Source: Tolypothrix sp. NIES-4075 (GTDB lineage Bacteria; Cyanobacteriota; Cyanobacteriia; Cyanobacteriales; Nostocaceae). From it: a DNA stretch of 64,000 bases. The notes beneath the pieces were generated by a model. The model saw only the letters and a list, made by a program, of their open reading frames with translations. It made no database searches and was not told where the DNA came from. The stretch spans positions 279,852 through 343,851 of the forward strand of contig NZ_BDUC01000004.1 in NCBI RefSeq assembly GCF_002218085.1, read 5' to 3'. The translations under genes and the position numbers were made by a program. This document shows positions 43,918-52,242 of this stretch, one piece after another. How positions within the stretch are numbered: position 1 is the stretch's first letter; each line of letters starts with the position of its first letter.

Positions 43918-44496
43918 ATGATCGCAGCAGTCAAGAAACTCACTCTGAACGAGTATCTTGCCTATGATGATGGCACAGATGCTCGGTACGAACTTGTGGA
44001 TGGAGAGTTGGTTGAAATGCCACCGAAAAGTGATAGAAATAACTTAATTTCTCTCTATTTACTGTCACAGTTTCTCAAGTTTGTGCCGATTCAACTCATC
44101 CGCCATAAAGATACAGAACTCGTGGTCATAGGCAACCGGACTCGTGTGCGACTGCCTGACTTGATTCACTTGACGCAGGAGTTATATGATGCGATCGCAG
44201 GAAGACGGGCTACGATCGCTCCAGATATGCCTTCCCCAGCAATGGTGGTTGAGGTTGTCTCCCTAGGAAAGGTAAATGAGGATAGAGACTACCGCTATAA
44301 GCGTTCTGAGTACGCAGCACGGGGTATCCCTGAATACTCAATTGTTGATGCCGATAGAGCTAGAATTACCCTGCTGACTCTGATAGATGGACTGTATGAA
44401 GAAACTGTGTTTGAAGGAACAGAGCTTATTAAGTCAGCGACTTTTCCAATGCTGGATTTGACCGCAGCCCAAATATTGTCGGCTGGGCAGGCTTAA
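43918..44496 (+). CDS. Uma2-family (DUF820) endonuclease-like protein
   Basis: 192-aa PD-(D/E)XK-fold protein. LTLNEYLAYDDGTDARYELVD gives the family N-terminus. RLPDLIHLTQELY and AMVVEVVSLGKVNEDRDYRYKRSEYAARGIPEYSIVD carry the D...ExV core (Asp of LPDL, Glu of VEVV) and the following Arg/Lys of the nuclease-like site; quoted here as landmarks. A decayed relative lies on the opposite strand 74 bp downstream. Role unknown at family level, often near mobile DNA. Confidence 0.87.
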   Translation: MIAAVKKLTLNEYLAYDDGTDARYELVDGELVEMPPKSDRNNLISLYLLSQFLKFVPIQLIRHKDTELVVIGNRTRVRLPDLIHLTQELYDAIAGRRATIAPDMPSPAMVVEVVSLGKVNEDRDYRYKRSEYAARGIPEYSIVDADRARITLLTLIDGLYEETVFEGTELIKSATFPMLDLTAAQILSAGQA

Positions 44497-44569
44497 AGTT
44501 CAATATTCACATCACAAAAGCGTTTTTGTCAACATATATTGGTGGACTGGCTCTTTAGCAACCATTTAA

Positions 44570-44750
44570 TTACAAGGAATCAGGATTTACACCTAAAGCG
44601 CGTAATTGTTCGCGTAAACGTGCATTTTCTGCTTCAGCTTGTTCAGCGCGTTGGTGTTCTTGTTTTGCGCGTTCATCACCAGTCTGCAAAAGATTTCCTT
44701 GGTCATCCCACCAACGCAACCAGGGTAAATTGGCATTGAGATAATCACCT
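44570..44750 (-). pseudogene. Uma2-family C-terminal remnant
   Basis: Open minus-strand frame ending TAA at 44570-44572 reads LNANLPWLRWWDDQGNLLQT then ERAKQEHQRAEQAEAENARL and ends LREQLRALGVNPDSL. This is the characteristic coiled-coil tail of long Uma2/DUF820 proteins. A TGA lies just upstream of it and the nuclease domain is missing, so only the tail survives. It sits between the intact Uma2 gene and the ARMT1-like gene. Confidence 0.75.
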
Positions 44751-44759
44751 CAGGTAAAT

Positions 44760-45980
44760 CTAGTCTACCAACTGAATCACACCCCATTGTCCATTAGTGA
44801 GCCAATCAGAGTCAGATTTTGCTACTTCCTGAATAACTTCTGGTTTTAACCCAGCGACGACTTCCGACTTGAGAGTGCGTAAAGCAACGATGGGGACGCT
44901 GAAGTAAGATACGATATCTGCAAAGTTTGTGGTAAAATCCCAATGGCGATCGCCTAATAATCGGCGATAATTCGCATCACCTTTAATTACGATCAAATTC
45001 GCGCCTGATAAATCACTTTTGAGTGTGTCGGGTATTTCCCAAAAAGCTAAAGGTGATGTCCAAAAGTAATCTTCACACAAAACTAAGCGATTTGAGGCAA
45101 TATTTTCTTGCAAACGCTTGGCAAATAATGTAACATCTTCATGGCTAGAAGCTGCTAAAAACTCGATTGTATGCAGCACATCTTTAATCATGGCATCAGA
45201 GACAAAAGTCGGGTGAGGCTTTAAATGCAGCTTCACTTGATTTGCTACACCACTACCCAAAAGAAAATCTACCAAACATAAATCGCAAACCAGTTCAAAA
45301 CCAGCATTATCTATCACAAAGTCAATGCGTTTATCCTTACTGGCTAGTAATTCCGTGACTTTGGCGGCATCATCGACTAAAATGTGAGCTTGTTGACTTT
45401 GAATATCAAAACGACTCCGGTCATTTTCCAATGCTGACCACAAACTTAAGTCAACTCGATTTCCCCACAGCGCAAAATATAACAAACCAATCAAAGCTGT
45501 TTGATTTAATTCCTCTTTTTGTGCATCAGCCAACCATTTATTAAGTTGAATGCACAAAGCTATTGTCGAGTCAAGAGATGTTTCTAACCCTTTACATTTT
45601 TGTAAATTAAATGGATCGACACCTTGCAATTCACCAGGACGAAAGTAATTAGTAATTTCCAGAATTAGACGATAAAAATAAGTTTCTGCTAAGAACCAAG
45701 GAACATCAATCCAACGCTGACCTTTTAATGGTTCTAGATATTTCACCCAATCTGAAAAATCAACACCAGTATCATGTAAAAGAGGTGACAAAGATTCTGA
45801 GGGTAACTCACTAGCTAGTTGTTTTAAACAATCATTAATGTTTTGCGGGAAATTGTTTTCAGCAATGACTCGGCGAGCGATCGCAGGCATTCGTTGAGTT
45901 ACTGTATACTCAGTAAAAGTACCAACTTCAGACCCCAAAAGTGGAGATGGTAGGGGCAATTTGGGAATGTCGTGTGTCAT
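44760..45980 (-). CDS. DUF89/ARMT1-like metal-dependent phosphatase
   Basis: 406-aa protein of the DUF89 (damage-control phosphatase, ARMT1-like) family. The metal-site motif DFVIDNAGFELVCDLCLVDF, with Asp/Asn ligands, and ANLIVIKGDANYRRLLGDRHW are diagnostic. SVPIVALRTLKSEVVAGL completes the active site. Members remove phosphate from damaged or mis-made phosphometabolites; the exact substrate is unknown. The ATG at 45980 is preferred over two upstream GTG codons. Monocistronic. Confidence 0.85.
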   Translation of the reverse strand: MTHDIPKLPLPSPLLGSEVGTFTEYTVTQRMPAIARRVIAENNFPQNINDCLKQLASELPSESLSPLLHDTGVDFSDWVKYLEPLKGQRWIDVPWFLAETYFYRLILEITNYFRPGELQGVDPFNLQKCKGLETSLDSTIALCIQLNKWLADAQKEELNQTALIGLLYFALWGNRVDLSLWSALENDRSRFDIQSQQAHILVDDAAKVTELLASKDKRIDFVIDNAGFELVCDLCLVDFLLGSGVANQVKLHLKPHPTFVSDAMIKDVLHTIEFLAASSHEDVTLFAKRLQENIASNRLVLCEDYFWTSPLAFWEIPDTLKSDLSGANLIVIKGDANYRRLLGDRHWDFTTNFADIVSYFSVPIVALRTLKSEVVAGLKPEVIQEVAKSDSDWLTNGQWGVIQLVD

Positions 45981-46111
45981 CACCACAAGTTCTTTTTCCC
46001 TCTTAATTTTTAGTTATTCTATCCTTGTTTTGAGAATTCGCCCCAGAAAATTATAAAATCTACCTAATAGTTAAAAAGTCATTAAGCTATATTTATCAAT
46101 ATTTTACTTTT

Positions 46112-46141
46112 GTAGAGACGCGAGGAATATCGCGTCTCTAC
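46112..46141. repeat. GTAGAGACGCGA palindrome
   Basis: Perfect 12-bp arms GTAGAGACGCGA / TCGCGTCTCTAC with a 6-nt loop. Member of the family also at 43739, 49745 and 52133. Confidence 0.85.
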
Positions 46142-46209
46142 TCCTAACTGCTAAACTCTTTCTAACGGTACAAGACGAATGTCAAACAGTAGTGCAAATA
46201 TTGTAAATT

Positions 46210-46611
46210 ATGGACACCACTAAACGCCTAGCTACTCTCAACCGCATTCGTAAACTCAGCCGTCTGATGGATACATCTATCGGTATTCCTGGGACGCGCT
46301 TTCGTTTTGGGTTAGACCCAATTCTTGGTCTTGTTCCTGGTGCTGGTGATTTAGTCAGTACAGCATTTTCGGCTTATATAATATATTTAGCAACCCGCGT
46401 CGGTATTTCAAATCAAGACTTAAGGCAAATGATTTTCAACGTAGGTTTGGAAGCCGTTGTGGGTACAGTGCCTTTAGTGGGTGACTTATTTGATGCTGTT
46501 TATAAATCTAATATCCGCAATTTAGCAATTTTGGAAAAGCATCTAACAGCAGTCGAACCAGAATTCTCTAAAGTTGCTTTTGAAGAAAGTAATTTAGCTT
46601 CATCTAATTAG
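46210..46611 (+). CDS. DUF4112 protein
   Basis: 133-aa protein of the DUF4112 family. LSRLMDTSIGIPGTRFRFGL, DPILGLVPGAGDLVSTAFS, then VGTVPLVGDLFDAVYKSNIR. Two moderately hydrophobic stretches (45-68, 85-105) suggest membrane association. The family is of unknown function. Stands alone between palindromic repeats. Confidence 0.85.
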   Translation: MDTTKRLATLNRIRKLSRLMDTSIGIPGTRFRFGLDPILGLVPGAGDLVSTAFSAYIIYLATRVGISNQDLRQMIFNVGLEAVVGTVPLVGDLFDAVYKSNIRNLAILEKHLTAVEPEFSKVAFEESNLASSN

Positions 46612-46641
46612 GTGAATATATAATTCAAGAATTTGCGCTTT

Positions 46642-46705
46642 AATGTAGTAAGGGCTTCAGCCCTTAAAATTATTGAAATGAGCGGTAAACCGCTCACTAC
46701 ATTTA
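46642..46705. repeat. Short inverted-repeat element with two inner hairpins
   Basis: Ends TTAATGTAGT / ACTACATTTAA in inverted orientation. Inside are two palindromes, AAGGGCTTCAGCCCTT (46650-46665) and GAGCGGTAAACCGCTC (46680-46695). Cyanobacterial MITE-type repeat. Confidence 0.75.
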
Positions 46706-46850
46706 AGGTAATTCAAAATATTTACTAAATGTATAGCTTTCACCAGGCTGTATAATGCGTGGACGACTCATATACTTTTATTTCTTAGTAAAGGCTATAC
46801 ATTTAATTATAGTTTTTCGACACAACTACTGATGCTAACAATAACATTAT

Positions 46851-46896
46851 AAAGGACGCGATGAGGCGGATAGTTTATCCGTGTTCCGCGTCCTTT
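46851..46896 (-). terminator. Hairpin downstream of outer-membrane gene
   Basis: AAAGGACGCG / CGCGTCCTTT with an inner CGGATA/TATCCG stem. It lies 54 bp beyond the stop of the minus-strand barrel gene. No long T-run on that strand, so termination efficiency is uncertain. Confidence 0.6.
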
Positions 46897-46949
46897 AATA
46901 ACTATTTCCGCCAAGTGAAATGACTGCATTTTAGTATCAGTCATAGAAA

Positions 46950-47480
46950 TTAGAAGCGGAAACCAACACCAGTTTGCAAGCTTAAAGCACCAGCATCGCT
47001 GTCTTTGTAAGCGTCAATGCCCCATTTAGCATCACCATACAAAACGGTGTTTCTAGCAATTTCTGATTCAGCACCAACGGTTACTACAGGTGTATTTTTG
47101 TTTCCCAATTGAGTAGCTTTACCTTCATCGGTGACAAACGAGTAACCACCACCAACGTAAACGTTAGTATTTTTAGCAATAGGTGCATCGTAAGTTACTA
47201 ACGGCATAAATGCGGTAGCATCACCACCGAACAAAACAGCACCGCGAACTGAAACAGGTGCATTAGGAATTGCAGCGCGTCCTTGAATGTTTCCACCTAA
47301 TAAAGCGGCATCGTTTTGTCTTCCACCATTGGTGACACCAGCAGAAAGACCAGCACCGATGTAGCTACCCTTTAGACCGAGTGTTTCAGCGGTTTGAGGT
47401 GTTTGAGCGCTAGCAATTCCAGCACTAAAGATAACAGAAGCAACAGCGAGTGCAGAGGCTGCGATTTTTGCAAGTTTCAT
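46950..47480 (-). CDS. Outer-membrane beta-barrel protein
   Basis: 176-aa exported protein. Signal peptide MKLAKIAASALAVASVIFSA with cleavage after ASA (before QTPQTAE). The mature part is rich in alternating small and aromatic residues (GSYIGAGLSAGV, VYVGGGYSFVTDEG, TVLYGDAKWGIDAYK) and ends in Phe (LQTGVGFRF), the outer-membrane sorting signal. About eight beta strands fit its length. Specific function unknown. Hairpin terminator downstream. Confidence 0.75.
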   Translation of the reverse strand: MKLAKIAASALAVASVIFSAGIASAQTPQTAETLGLKGSYIGAGLSAGVTNGGRQNDAALLGGNIQGRAAIPNAPVSVRGAVLFGGDATAFMPLVTYDAPIAKNTNVYVGGGYSFVTDEGKATQLGNKNTPVVTVGAESEIARNTVLYGDAKWGIDAYKDSDAGALSLQTGVGFRF

Positions 47481-47795
47481 AGATTCTTCCTCACAAGAGA
47501 TTTAGTGAAATCAATGTTTTCTATTACTAGAATCTCTTTTTTTACGAAATGTAACCTCGCACTTTTGGATAGCCTGAGTGGGTTAAAATATTTCACCCGA
47601 CTGGGTGAACACGAAGGTGTTAGTTGTTGGTTGTTAATTGGTAGTTGGTAGTTGGTTGTTGGTGAACCACTGCCTCGTCTTTGCGTGAGCTTTTCATATG
47701 TTGATTGGTGCAACGCCAATTTTTTCAGCCCTAAGTATGTTGATTGTCCATACTTTTTCGTCTTTAAGAGAGATTGATGCGATGGGGAATGATTT
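47481..47795. other. Intergenic region
   Basis: 315 bp. It contains a TTTCACCCGACTGGGTGAA palindrome at about 47591-47609 and a GTTAGTTGTTGGTTGTTAAT low-complexity stretch at 47620-47662. Upstream DNA of the disrupted MBL-fold gene and of the barrel gene. No gene. Confidence 0.5.
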
Positions 47796-47814
47796 ATGCG
47801 TATTCATCATCTTA

Positions 47815-48837
47815 CAGCAATTTTCAGGTAAATAGACCACAGTGGTGGAACCAACCAAAGGCATGATCTTCGGTAATGTAATTGACAGCAAGAGCCATTG
47901 CTTGGTCGAGTGATTCCAATGTGCGTGCTTCACAGGAACGGAGAAATTGCTTGAGTTTCGACCAACACAGTTCTATGGGGGATAAATCGGGAGAGTAGGG
48001 GGGTAAAAACTTGACTTTTGCACCAACGGACTCAATTGCAACTCTTACACGTTCAGCGTGATGAACCCGGAGATTATCCATGACCACGATTGCTCCTTTC
48101 CACAACTGAGGTGCTAAGACCTGAGTCACATAAGTGAGAAATACTTCAGTATTTGTACTTCCTGGCACGGTCATCGCTGCAACAAGTCCATCAAGGTTTA
48201 AAGCACCAATCAAAGAAACGTTCCCACCCTTACTTCTTGGGATACTACCAACTGCTCGTTCACCATCAAAGGCTCTGGCAAATAAGCGTGACATTGATAA
48301 ATTCAACCCCGCTTCATCGACAAAGACTAAATTTCTGACATCAATTTTATCTAACCAACGACGATAGTCATGCCTTAACTCTTGTACTCTTGGGGTATCT
48401 TGCTCGCTAGCATAAAGACTTTTTTTTTAGACGTAAGCCTAATTTTTCTACCGCTCGATGCATTGTTGTAATACTCACACTAATCCCTGTGCGTTCTGCA
48501 TAGCGATCACATAATTCTCTAAGTAACAAATCATTTTTTTCCTCAACCAAAGACTGGATAAGCGATAGATGCTCATTTGTTATTGTTGGCTTTTGGTATC
48601 CTCCACGTTGTTTCGCCTCGACTTCGCCATTTGCCCGATACTGACGCAGTAGGTTTCGCACAAATGACAAGCTGACCTTAAATCTTTGCGCCAAATGGCG
48701 TTGAGAGCCTTCTTTTGCAACATACGCCATAATCACACGCTCACGCAAATCCTTTGAGTAAGATACTGGCATCTATTCAAACCATGCTATCTCTTCAGTC
48801 TACCTTAGTCTGTGGTTCAATTACCTGAAAATTGCTG
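47815..48837 (-). mobile_element. IS630-family insertion sequence
   Basis: 1023 bp flanked by TA on both sides (47813-47814 and 48838-48839), the IS630/Tc1 target duplication. Terminal inverted repeats are 28 bp: CAGCAATTTTCAGGTAA start on the left (47815-47842) and CTGTGG...TTGCTG on the right (48810-48837), 25 of 28 matching. One transposase reading unit on the minus strand. Confidence 0.93.
47824..48772 (-). CDS. IS630-family transposase in two frames
   Basis: The first frame (48772-48407) encodes the helix-turn-helix part (VSYSKDLRERVIMAYVAKEG, SQRHLAQRFKVSLSFVRNLL, to GLRLKKKSLC and stop). The second (to 47824) encodes the DDE domain: LVFVDEAGLNLSMSRLFAR, AIVVMDNLRVHHAERV and PPYSPDLSPIELCWSKLKQ, supplying D, D, E. 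The frames meet at a nine-A run on the coding strand (plus-strand T9 at 48420-48428) and need a +1 shift (skip one A) to join. IS630 members often use such slippery runs, so the split may be programmed. Catalytic residues look intact. Confidence 0.88.
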
Positions 48838-48850
48838 TAATTGCGGTTGC

Positions 48851-49651
48851 ATGTGTCCGATTGGCGGGGCACTCTTCGACGGCTTTAGTCGCGGGCTAAC
48901 AGCCAGTCTCGTCTGCCACTGTTTGCTAGTTGAGACAAATGAGGGACTCGTTCTCATCGATACGGGCTTTGGTCAGCGCGATATCAAAGCCCCATTATCA
49001 AGACTCAGCCCGTTTTTCATGAATTTGAATCGCATACAGTTTGAAGAAAAATACACAGCGATCGCTCAAATCAAGCAGCTTGGTTTGAACCCCCGCGATG
49101 TACGGCACATAGTTCTTACCCATCTTGATTTCGATCATGCAGGGGGCTTAGAGGATTTTCCCGACGCAACCGTGCATGTAATGCAGACTGAGATGGAAGC
49201 AGCAAAAAGTAGGCGCGGCTTTATCGCAGCTGAACGCTATCGTCCAGGTCAATGGGATGAAGTAAAACACTGGAAGTACTATTCGCCCTCTGGTGAACCT
49301 TGGTTCGGCTTCGAGGCAGTGCGCGACCTCGACGGACTGCCACCTGAGATTCTCCTCATCCCCCTCCCAGGTCACACGCGCGGTCATGCTGGCATCGCCA
49401 TCAAGACATCAGAAGGTTGGCTTTTACATGCGGGGGATGCCTACTTTTATCGGGAGGAAATGGGAACCACCAAACCGCGTTGCACACCAGGTCTGCGTGC
49501 CTATCAATGGTTGATGGAGGTAGACCGCAAGACTCGACTTTATAATCAAGATCGGTTGCGTGCGTTATCTCTCGACCACAGTAATGAGGTACGGCTGTTT
49601 TGCAGCCATGATGCGATCGAGTTTAAAGCGATCGCACTTGCTAATAATTAG
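48851..49651 (+). CDS. MBL-fold metallo-hydrolase, 5'-truncated
   Basis: Remaining frame of the interrupted gene, 266 aa from the internal ATG at 48851 (an upstream GTG at 48812 lies inside the IS end). The metal-binding motif LTHLDFDHAGG is intact, as are LPGHTRGHAGI, GDAYFYREE and the C-terminal FCSHDAIEF. These supply the Zn ligands of a lactonase-like metallo-beta-lactamase fold (AHL lactonase subfamily resemblance, substrate unproven). Only about six to thirteen N-terminal residues are lost, so partial activity is possible if it is transcribed from the IS end. Confidence 0.75.
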   Translation: MCPIGGALFDGFSRGLTASLVCHCLLVETNEGLVLIDTGFGQRDIKAPLSRLSPFFMNLNRIQFEEKYTAIAQIKQLGLNPRDVRHIVLTHLDFDHAGGLEDFPDATVHVMQTEMEAAKSRRGFIAAERYRPGQWDEVKHWKYYSPSGEPWFGFEAVRDLDGLPPEILLIPLPGHTRGHAGIAIKTSEGWLLHAGDAYFYREEMGTTKPRCTPGLRAYQWLMEVDRKTRLYNQDRLRALSLDHSNEVRLFCSHDAIEFKAIALANN

Positions 49652-49744
49652 TTAGTTGTTAGTTGTGAGTGGTTAGTTGTGAGTTGTTAGTTGTTAGTTG
49701 ATACTTGTTTACAACGCTCCCACTATCCTCTATCCACTAACATT

Positions 49745-49774
49745 GTACAGACGCGATGTTCCTCGCGTCTCTAC
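49745..49774. repeat. GTACAGACGCGA palindrome
   Basis: GTACAGACGCGA, loop TGTTCC, TCGCGTCTCTAC. Same family as 46112 and 52133. The preceding 49652-49700 is GTTAGTTGTGAGTGGTTAG low-complexity repeat. Confidence 0.8.
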
Positions 49775-49787
49775 CACTAACCATTCT

Positions 49788-51404
49788 TTATTTCTTCAAA
49801 AACCGCTGACTCAGACGAGAGACAAAAGCATTCACCTCTGGTAATCTGATCCATGAGGCAATGACACCAAAAATGCCAATCCCCACTAGACCAGATACAG
49901 CTAACTCAAGCAGCAGAATCAGCAAACCCTCTTTACCTAAATAGTGCTGACACAGTTCTAAAGTCGCAAAGCTGGCTATTCCACCTGCAATACTAGCGGC
50001 AATCAAACCTAAAAACGGTAAACTCCACTCGCGCAAAGGTAAACCATTTAACTTGCGATTAAGTAAAAATAACAGCATTAATACTGAACTGCAATTTACA
50101 GTCACAGTTGCCAAAACCAAGCCGGAAGCGCCAAAAGGTTTAATTAAAAGGTAATCAAATACAGCGTTAAAGAAGATATTAATCATACTGATGCGAAAAG
50201 GTGTATCGCCATCGCCTAAGGCATAAAACACCCGCACCAAAACATCACGTCCCAAATAAACAAACATGCCTATTCCGTTGGCAATTAGCAGCGAAGACAC
50301 CAGCGCTGAGTCTCTTCTCTCAAAAGCACCGTGTTCGTAGACTATGCGGACAATTGGCACAGAAAGCGTAATCATCAATGCACCCAAGGGCAGCATGGTA
50401 AAAGCTGAAAGCAGTAAACCTTGCCGAATGCGTGATTTTAACTCATCCCAATTATTCGGGTCGGCAAGTCGGGCAAACATCGGTAATAAAGGAACCAAAA
50501 TCATGTTAGAAATGATTCCTAAAGGAGTTTGCACTAGTAATGACGCATTATTTAAAGCAGCAGCAACCCCGATAGTGGGAATCAAGGAAGCGAAAAACAA
50601 ATCTGTGTAGAGGTTGATTTGCAACATGCCAGAGGAGAAGGTAGCTGGTCCCATAATTTTGAGAACATCTTTTACCCCAGGCTGATTAAAATCAAATCGT
50701 AACCGCAATGTACCTAAACCAGACTTTGCTTGCACGATTACCTGCACCAACCATTGCAAAACTGCGCCGGCTAAAACTCCTCCTGCCAAAACAATTCCGC
50801 CCAACTTGGCATATTCAAGACTGCTAATTTTTTCACCTAGTTGCAGATAAAGGACGCCCAGACCAACAATAACTGTAATACTGGAAAATAAAGGACTAAT
50901 GGAAGGCAGCCAGAATTGATTTGCAGCGTTGAGAACTCCAAAGCCAATACCAATCAGTCCGGCTAAGAGTGCGATTGGTGCCATTATCTGGAGTTGTAAA
51001 ATAGCGATCGCTCTCACTAAATCTTTGTGTCCCAGTCTTAAACCAGGTGCAAACATGTCAATCATCTGCGGTGCAAAAATCACCACAATAATCGCCACGA
51101 TTAACAGCATCCCACCGATCAGCGTCGTAATCGTTTCCACCAAAGGCGCCGCTTCTTCTTTCCTGCGCTTCGATAAAACGCTAACAACCGCACTATAAAA
51201 TGGTCCGTTAATCCCCCCTAACAATATCAACAGAAAACCAGGAATCGTATAAGCGTAGTTAAAAGCATCAGCAGCCGGTCCCAAACCAAAAGCCGCAGCG
51301 ATCGCTTGCTGACGTATCAAACCAAAGACTTTACTAATTAACGTTGCAGCTGCAACAATGCCAGCTATTCCAACCAGAGATCGAGAAGTTTTTTGTTGTG
51401 CCAC
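49788..51404 (-). CDS. murJ: Lipid II flippase MurJ
   Basis: 538-aa polytopic membrane protein of the MurJ/MviN family, which flips lipid II across the plasma membrane for peptidoglycan synthesis. The N-terminus SLVGIAGIVAAATLISKVFGLIRQQAIAAAFG-like helix with conserved Arg (KVFGLIRQQAIAAAFGLG), AADAFNYAYTIPGFLL and GGINGPFYSAVVSVL match the family. About 14 hydrophobic helices follow. The start is GTG at 51404 (MAQQKTSRSL) without a strong ribosome site. Confidence 0.93.
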   Translation of the reverse strand: MAQQKTSRSLVGIAGIVAAATLISKVFGLIRQQAIAAAFGLGPAADAFNYAYTIPGFLLILLGGINGPFYSAVVSVLSKRRKEEAAPLVETITTLIGGMLLIVAIIVVIFAPQMIDMFAPGLRLGHKDLVRAIAILQLQIMAPIALLAGLIGIGFGVLNAANQFWLPSISPLFSSITVIVGLGVLYLQLGEKISSLEYAKLGGIVLAGGVLAGAVLQWLVQVIVQAKSGLGTLRLRFDFNQPGVKDVLKIMGPATFSSGMLQINLYTDLFFASLIPTIGVAAALNNASLLVQTPLGIISNMILVPLLPMFARLADPNNWDELKSRIRQGLLLSAFTMLPLGALMITLSVPIVRIVYEHGAFERRDSALVSSLLIANGIGMFVYLGRDVLVRVFYALGDGDTPFRISMINIFFNAVFDYLLIKPFGASGLVLATVTVNCSSVLMLLFLLNRKLNGLPLREWSLPFLGLIAASIAGGIASFATLELCQHYLGKEGLLILLLELAVSGLVGIGIFGVIASWIRLPEVNAFVSRLSQRFLKK

Positions 51405-51580
51405 GAATTATTATTGACAACTCAAGCGATAGCGTATCTCTTGAATATTTAACCCCAAATTGGATAGTCTGTCAGGCAAATTTTGAAAATGGTCATTTGT
51501 TAGTGGATGGTGGTTGGTGGATAGTGGATAGTGCTAAATCCTAACAACCAACAACTAACAACTATCCACCAACCATTAAC

Positions 51581-52093
51581 TTATTTTTCCCGACACCCCA
51601 AACTCTCTCTTGTGGAAACACCTGTAACTGGATTGATGCCCGATGCGCGATCGCACAATAATGACACTTGATAGCGGTCAATCAAAGCGTCGGTAAAATC
51701 AGCACCTGTAATATCCGCATCATAAAAGCGGCTGCTTGTCAAGGTTGCTTGTGTAAAAATCGCATTCTTCAGGTTTGCACTATCCATAGTTACGCGGTCA
51801 ACTAAAGCATCTGAAAGGTTTGCACCTTCTAAATTCGCTCTTAGTAAAACTCCCTTGGTGAGAATTGCATTAGTTAAATTGCTCCCTTGGAAATTTGCCC
51901 CGCGCATTTCCGCTGCCACAAAAGTTACACCCGTCAAATCAAGGTTAGAAAAATCACGGTTTTCTAAACTCATATTGCTGTAGTTGATTGTATTTACTTG
52001 AGCAAAAGCCGGATGCGGATTAAGTATTATCCACAAAGCAGCTAGTAGCAAAGTTACAATCAAACTCAAAAAGCGAAGCAAAATTTTTTTCAT
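51581..52093 (-). CDS. Exported pentapeptide-repeat protein
   Basis: 170 aa. Signal peptide (KKILLRFLSLIVTLLLAALW, cleavage after AFA before QVNTI) followed by about 16 pentapeptide A(D/N)LXX units: NRDFSNLDLTGVTFV, GANFQGSNLTNAILT, RANLEGANLSDALV, SANLKNAIFTQATL. These form a right-handed beta helix. The terminus has two Cys (SLLCDRASG, ESLGCREK) that may form a disulfide. Lumenal or periplasmic; small lumenal pentapeptide proteins are typical of cyanobacteria. Function unknown. Confidence 0.85.
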   Translation of the reverse strand: MKKILLRFLSLIVTLLLAALWIILNPHPAFAQVNTINYSNMSLENRDFSNLDLTGVTFVAAEMRGANFQGSNLTNAILTKGVLLRANLEGANLSDALVDRVTMDSANLKNAIFTQATLTSSRFYDADITGADFTDALIDRYQVSLLCDRASGINPVTGVSTRESLGCREK

Positions 52094-52132
52094 AAATTTG
52101 TTAGTAGTTAGTTGCTATACACTATCCACTAA

Positions 52133-52242
52133 CATTGTACAGACGCGATTCATCGCGTCTCTACCATTAACATTGTACAGACGCGATTCATCGCGTCTCT
52201 ACCATTAACATTGTACAGACGCGATGTTCCTCGCGTCTCTAC
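52133..52242. repeat. 38-bp tandem array of GACGCGA palindromes
   Basis: Three tandem copies, period 38, of CATTGTACAGACGCGATTCA-type unit, each containing a GACGCGA...TCGCGTC palindrome. The stop codon of the adjoining LCP gene (TAG, 52239-52241 on the minus strand) is inside the last unit. No spacers, so not CRISPR. Confidence 0.9.

Larger units (their letters stand above)
46612..46949. other. Repeat-rich intergenic region
   Basis: 338 bp with a MITE-like element (46642-46705) and the hairpin after the outer-membrane gene (46851-46896). No gene. Confidence 0.6.
47796..49651 (+). pseudogene. MBL-fold hydrolase gene split by IS630-type insertion
   Basis: Removing 47815-48837 and one copy of the duplicated TA restores a continuous frame from ATG 47796: MRIHHLNCGCMCPIGGALFD and onward, the usual start of this metallo-hydrolase subfamily. 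Codons 1-5 lie at 47796-47810, codon 6 spans the junction, and the rest runs 48840-49651. The insertion therefore separates the promoter, ribosome site and first codons from the body of the gene. See the separate CDS entry for the remaining frame. Confidence 0.88.

Noticed and set aside
48812..48850. GTG start for the MBL-fold protein inside the IS end
   Set aside because: The frame is open by chance through the TIR; the ancestral start is ATG 47796 on the other side of the IS.
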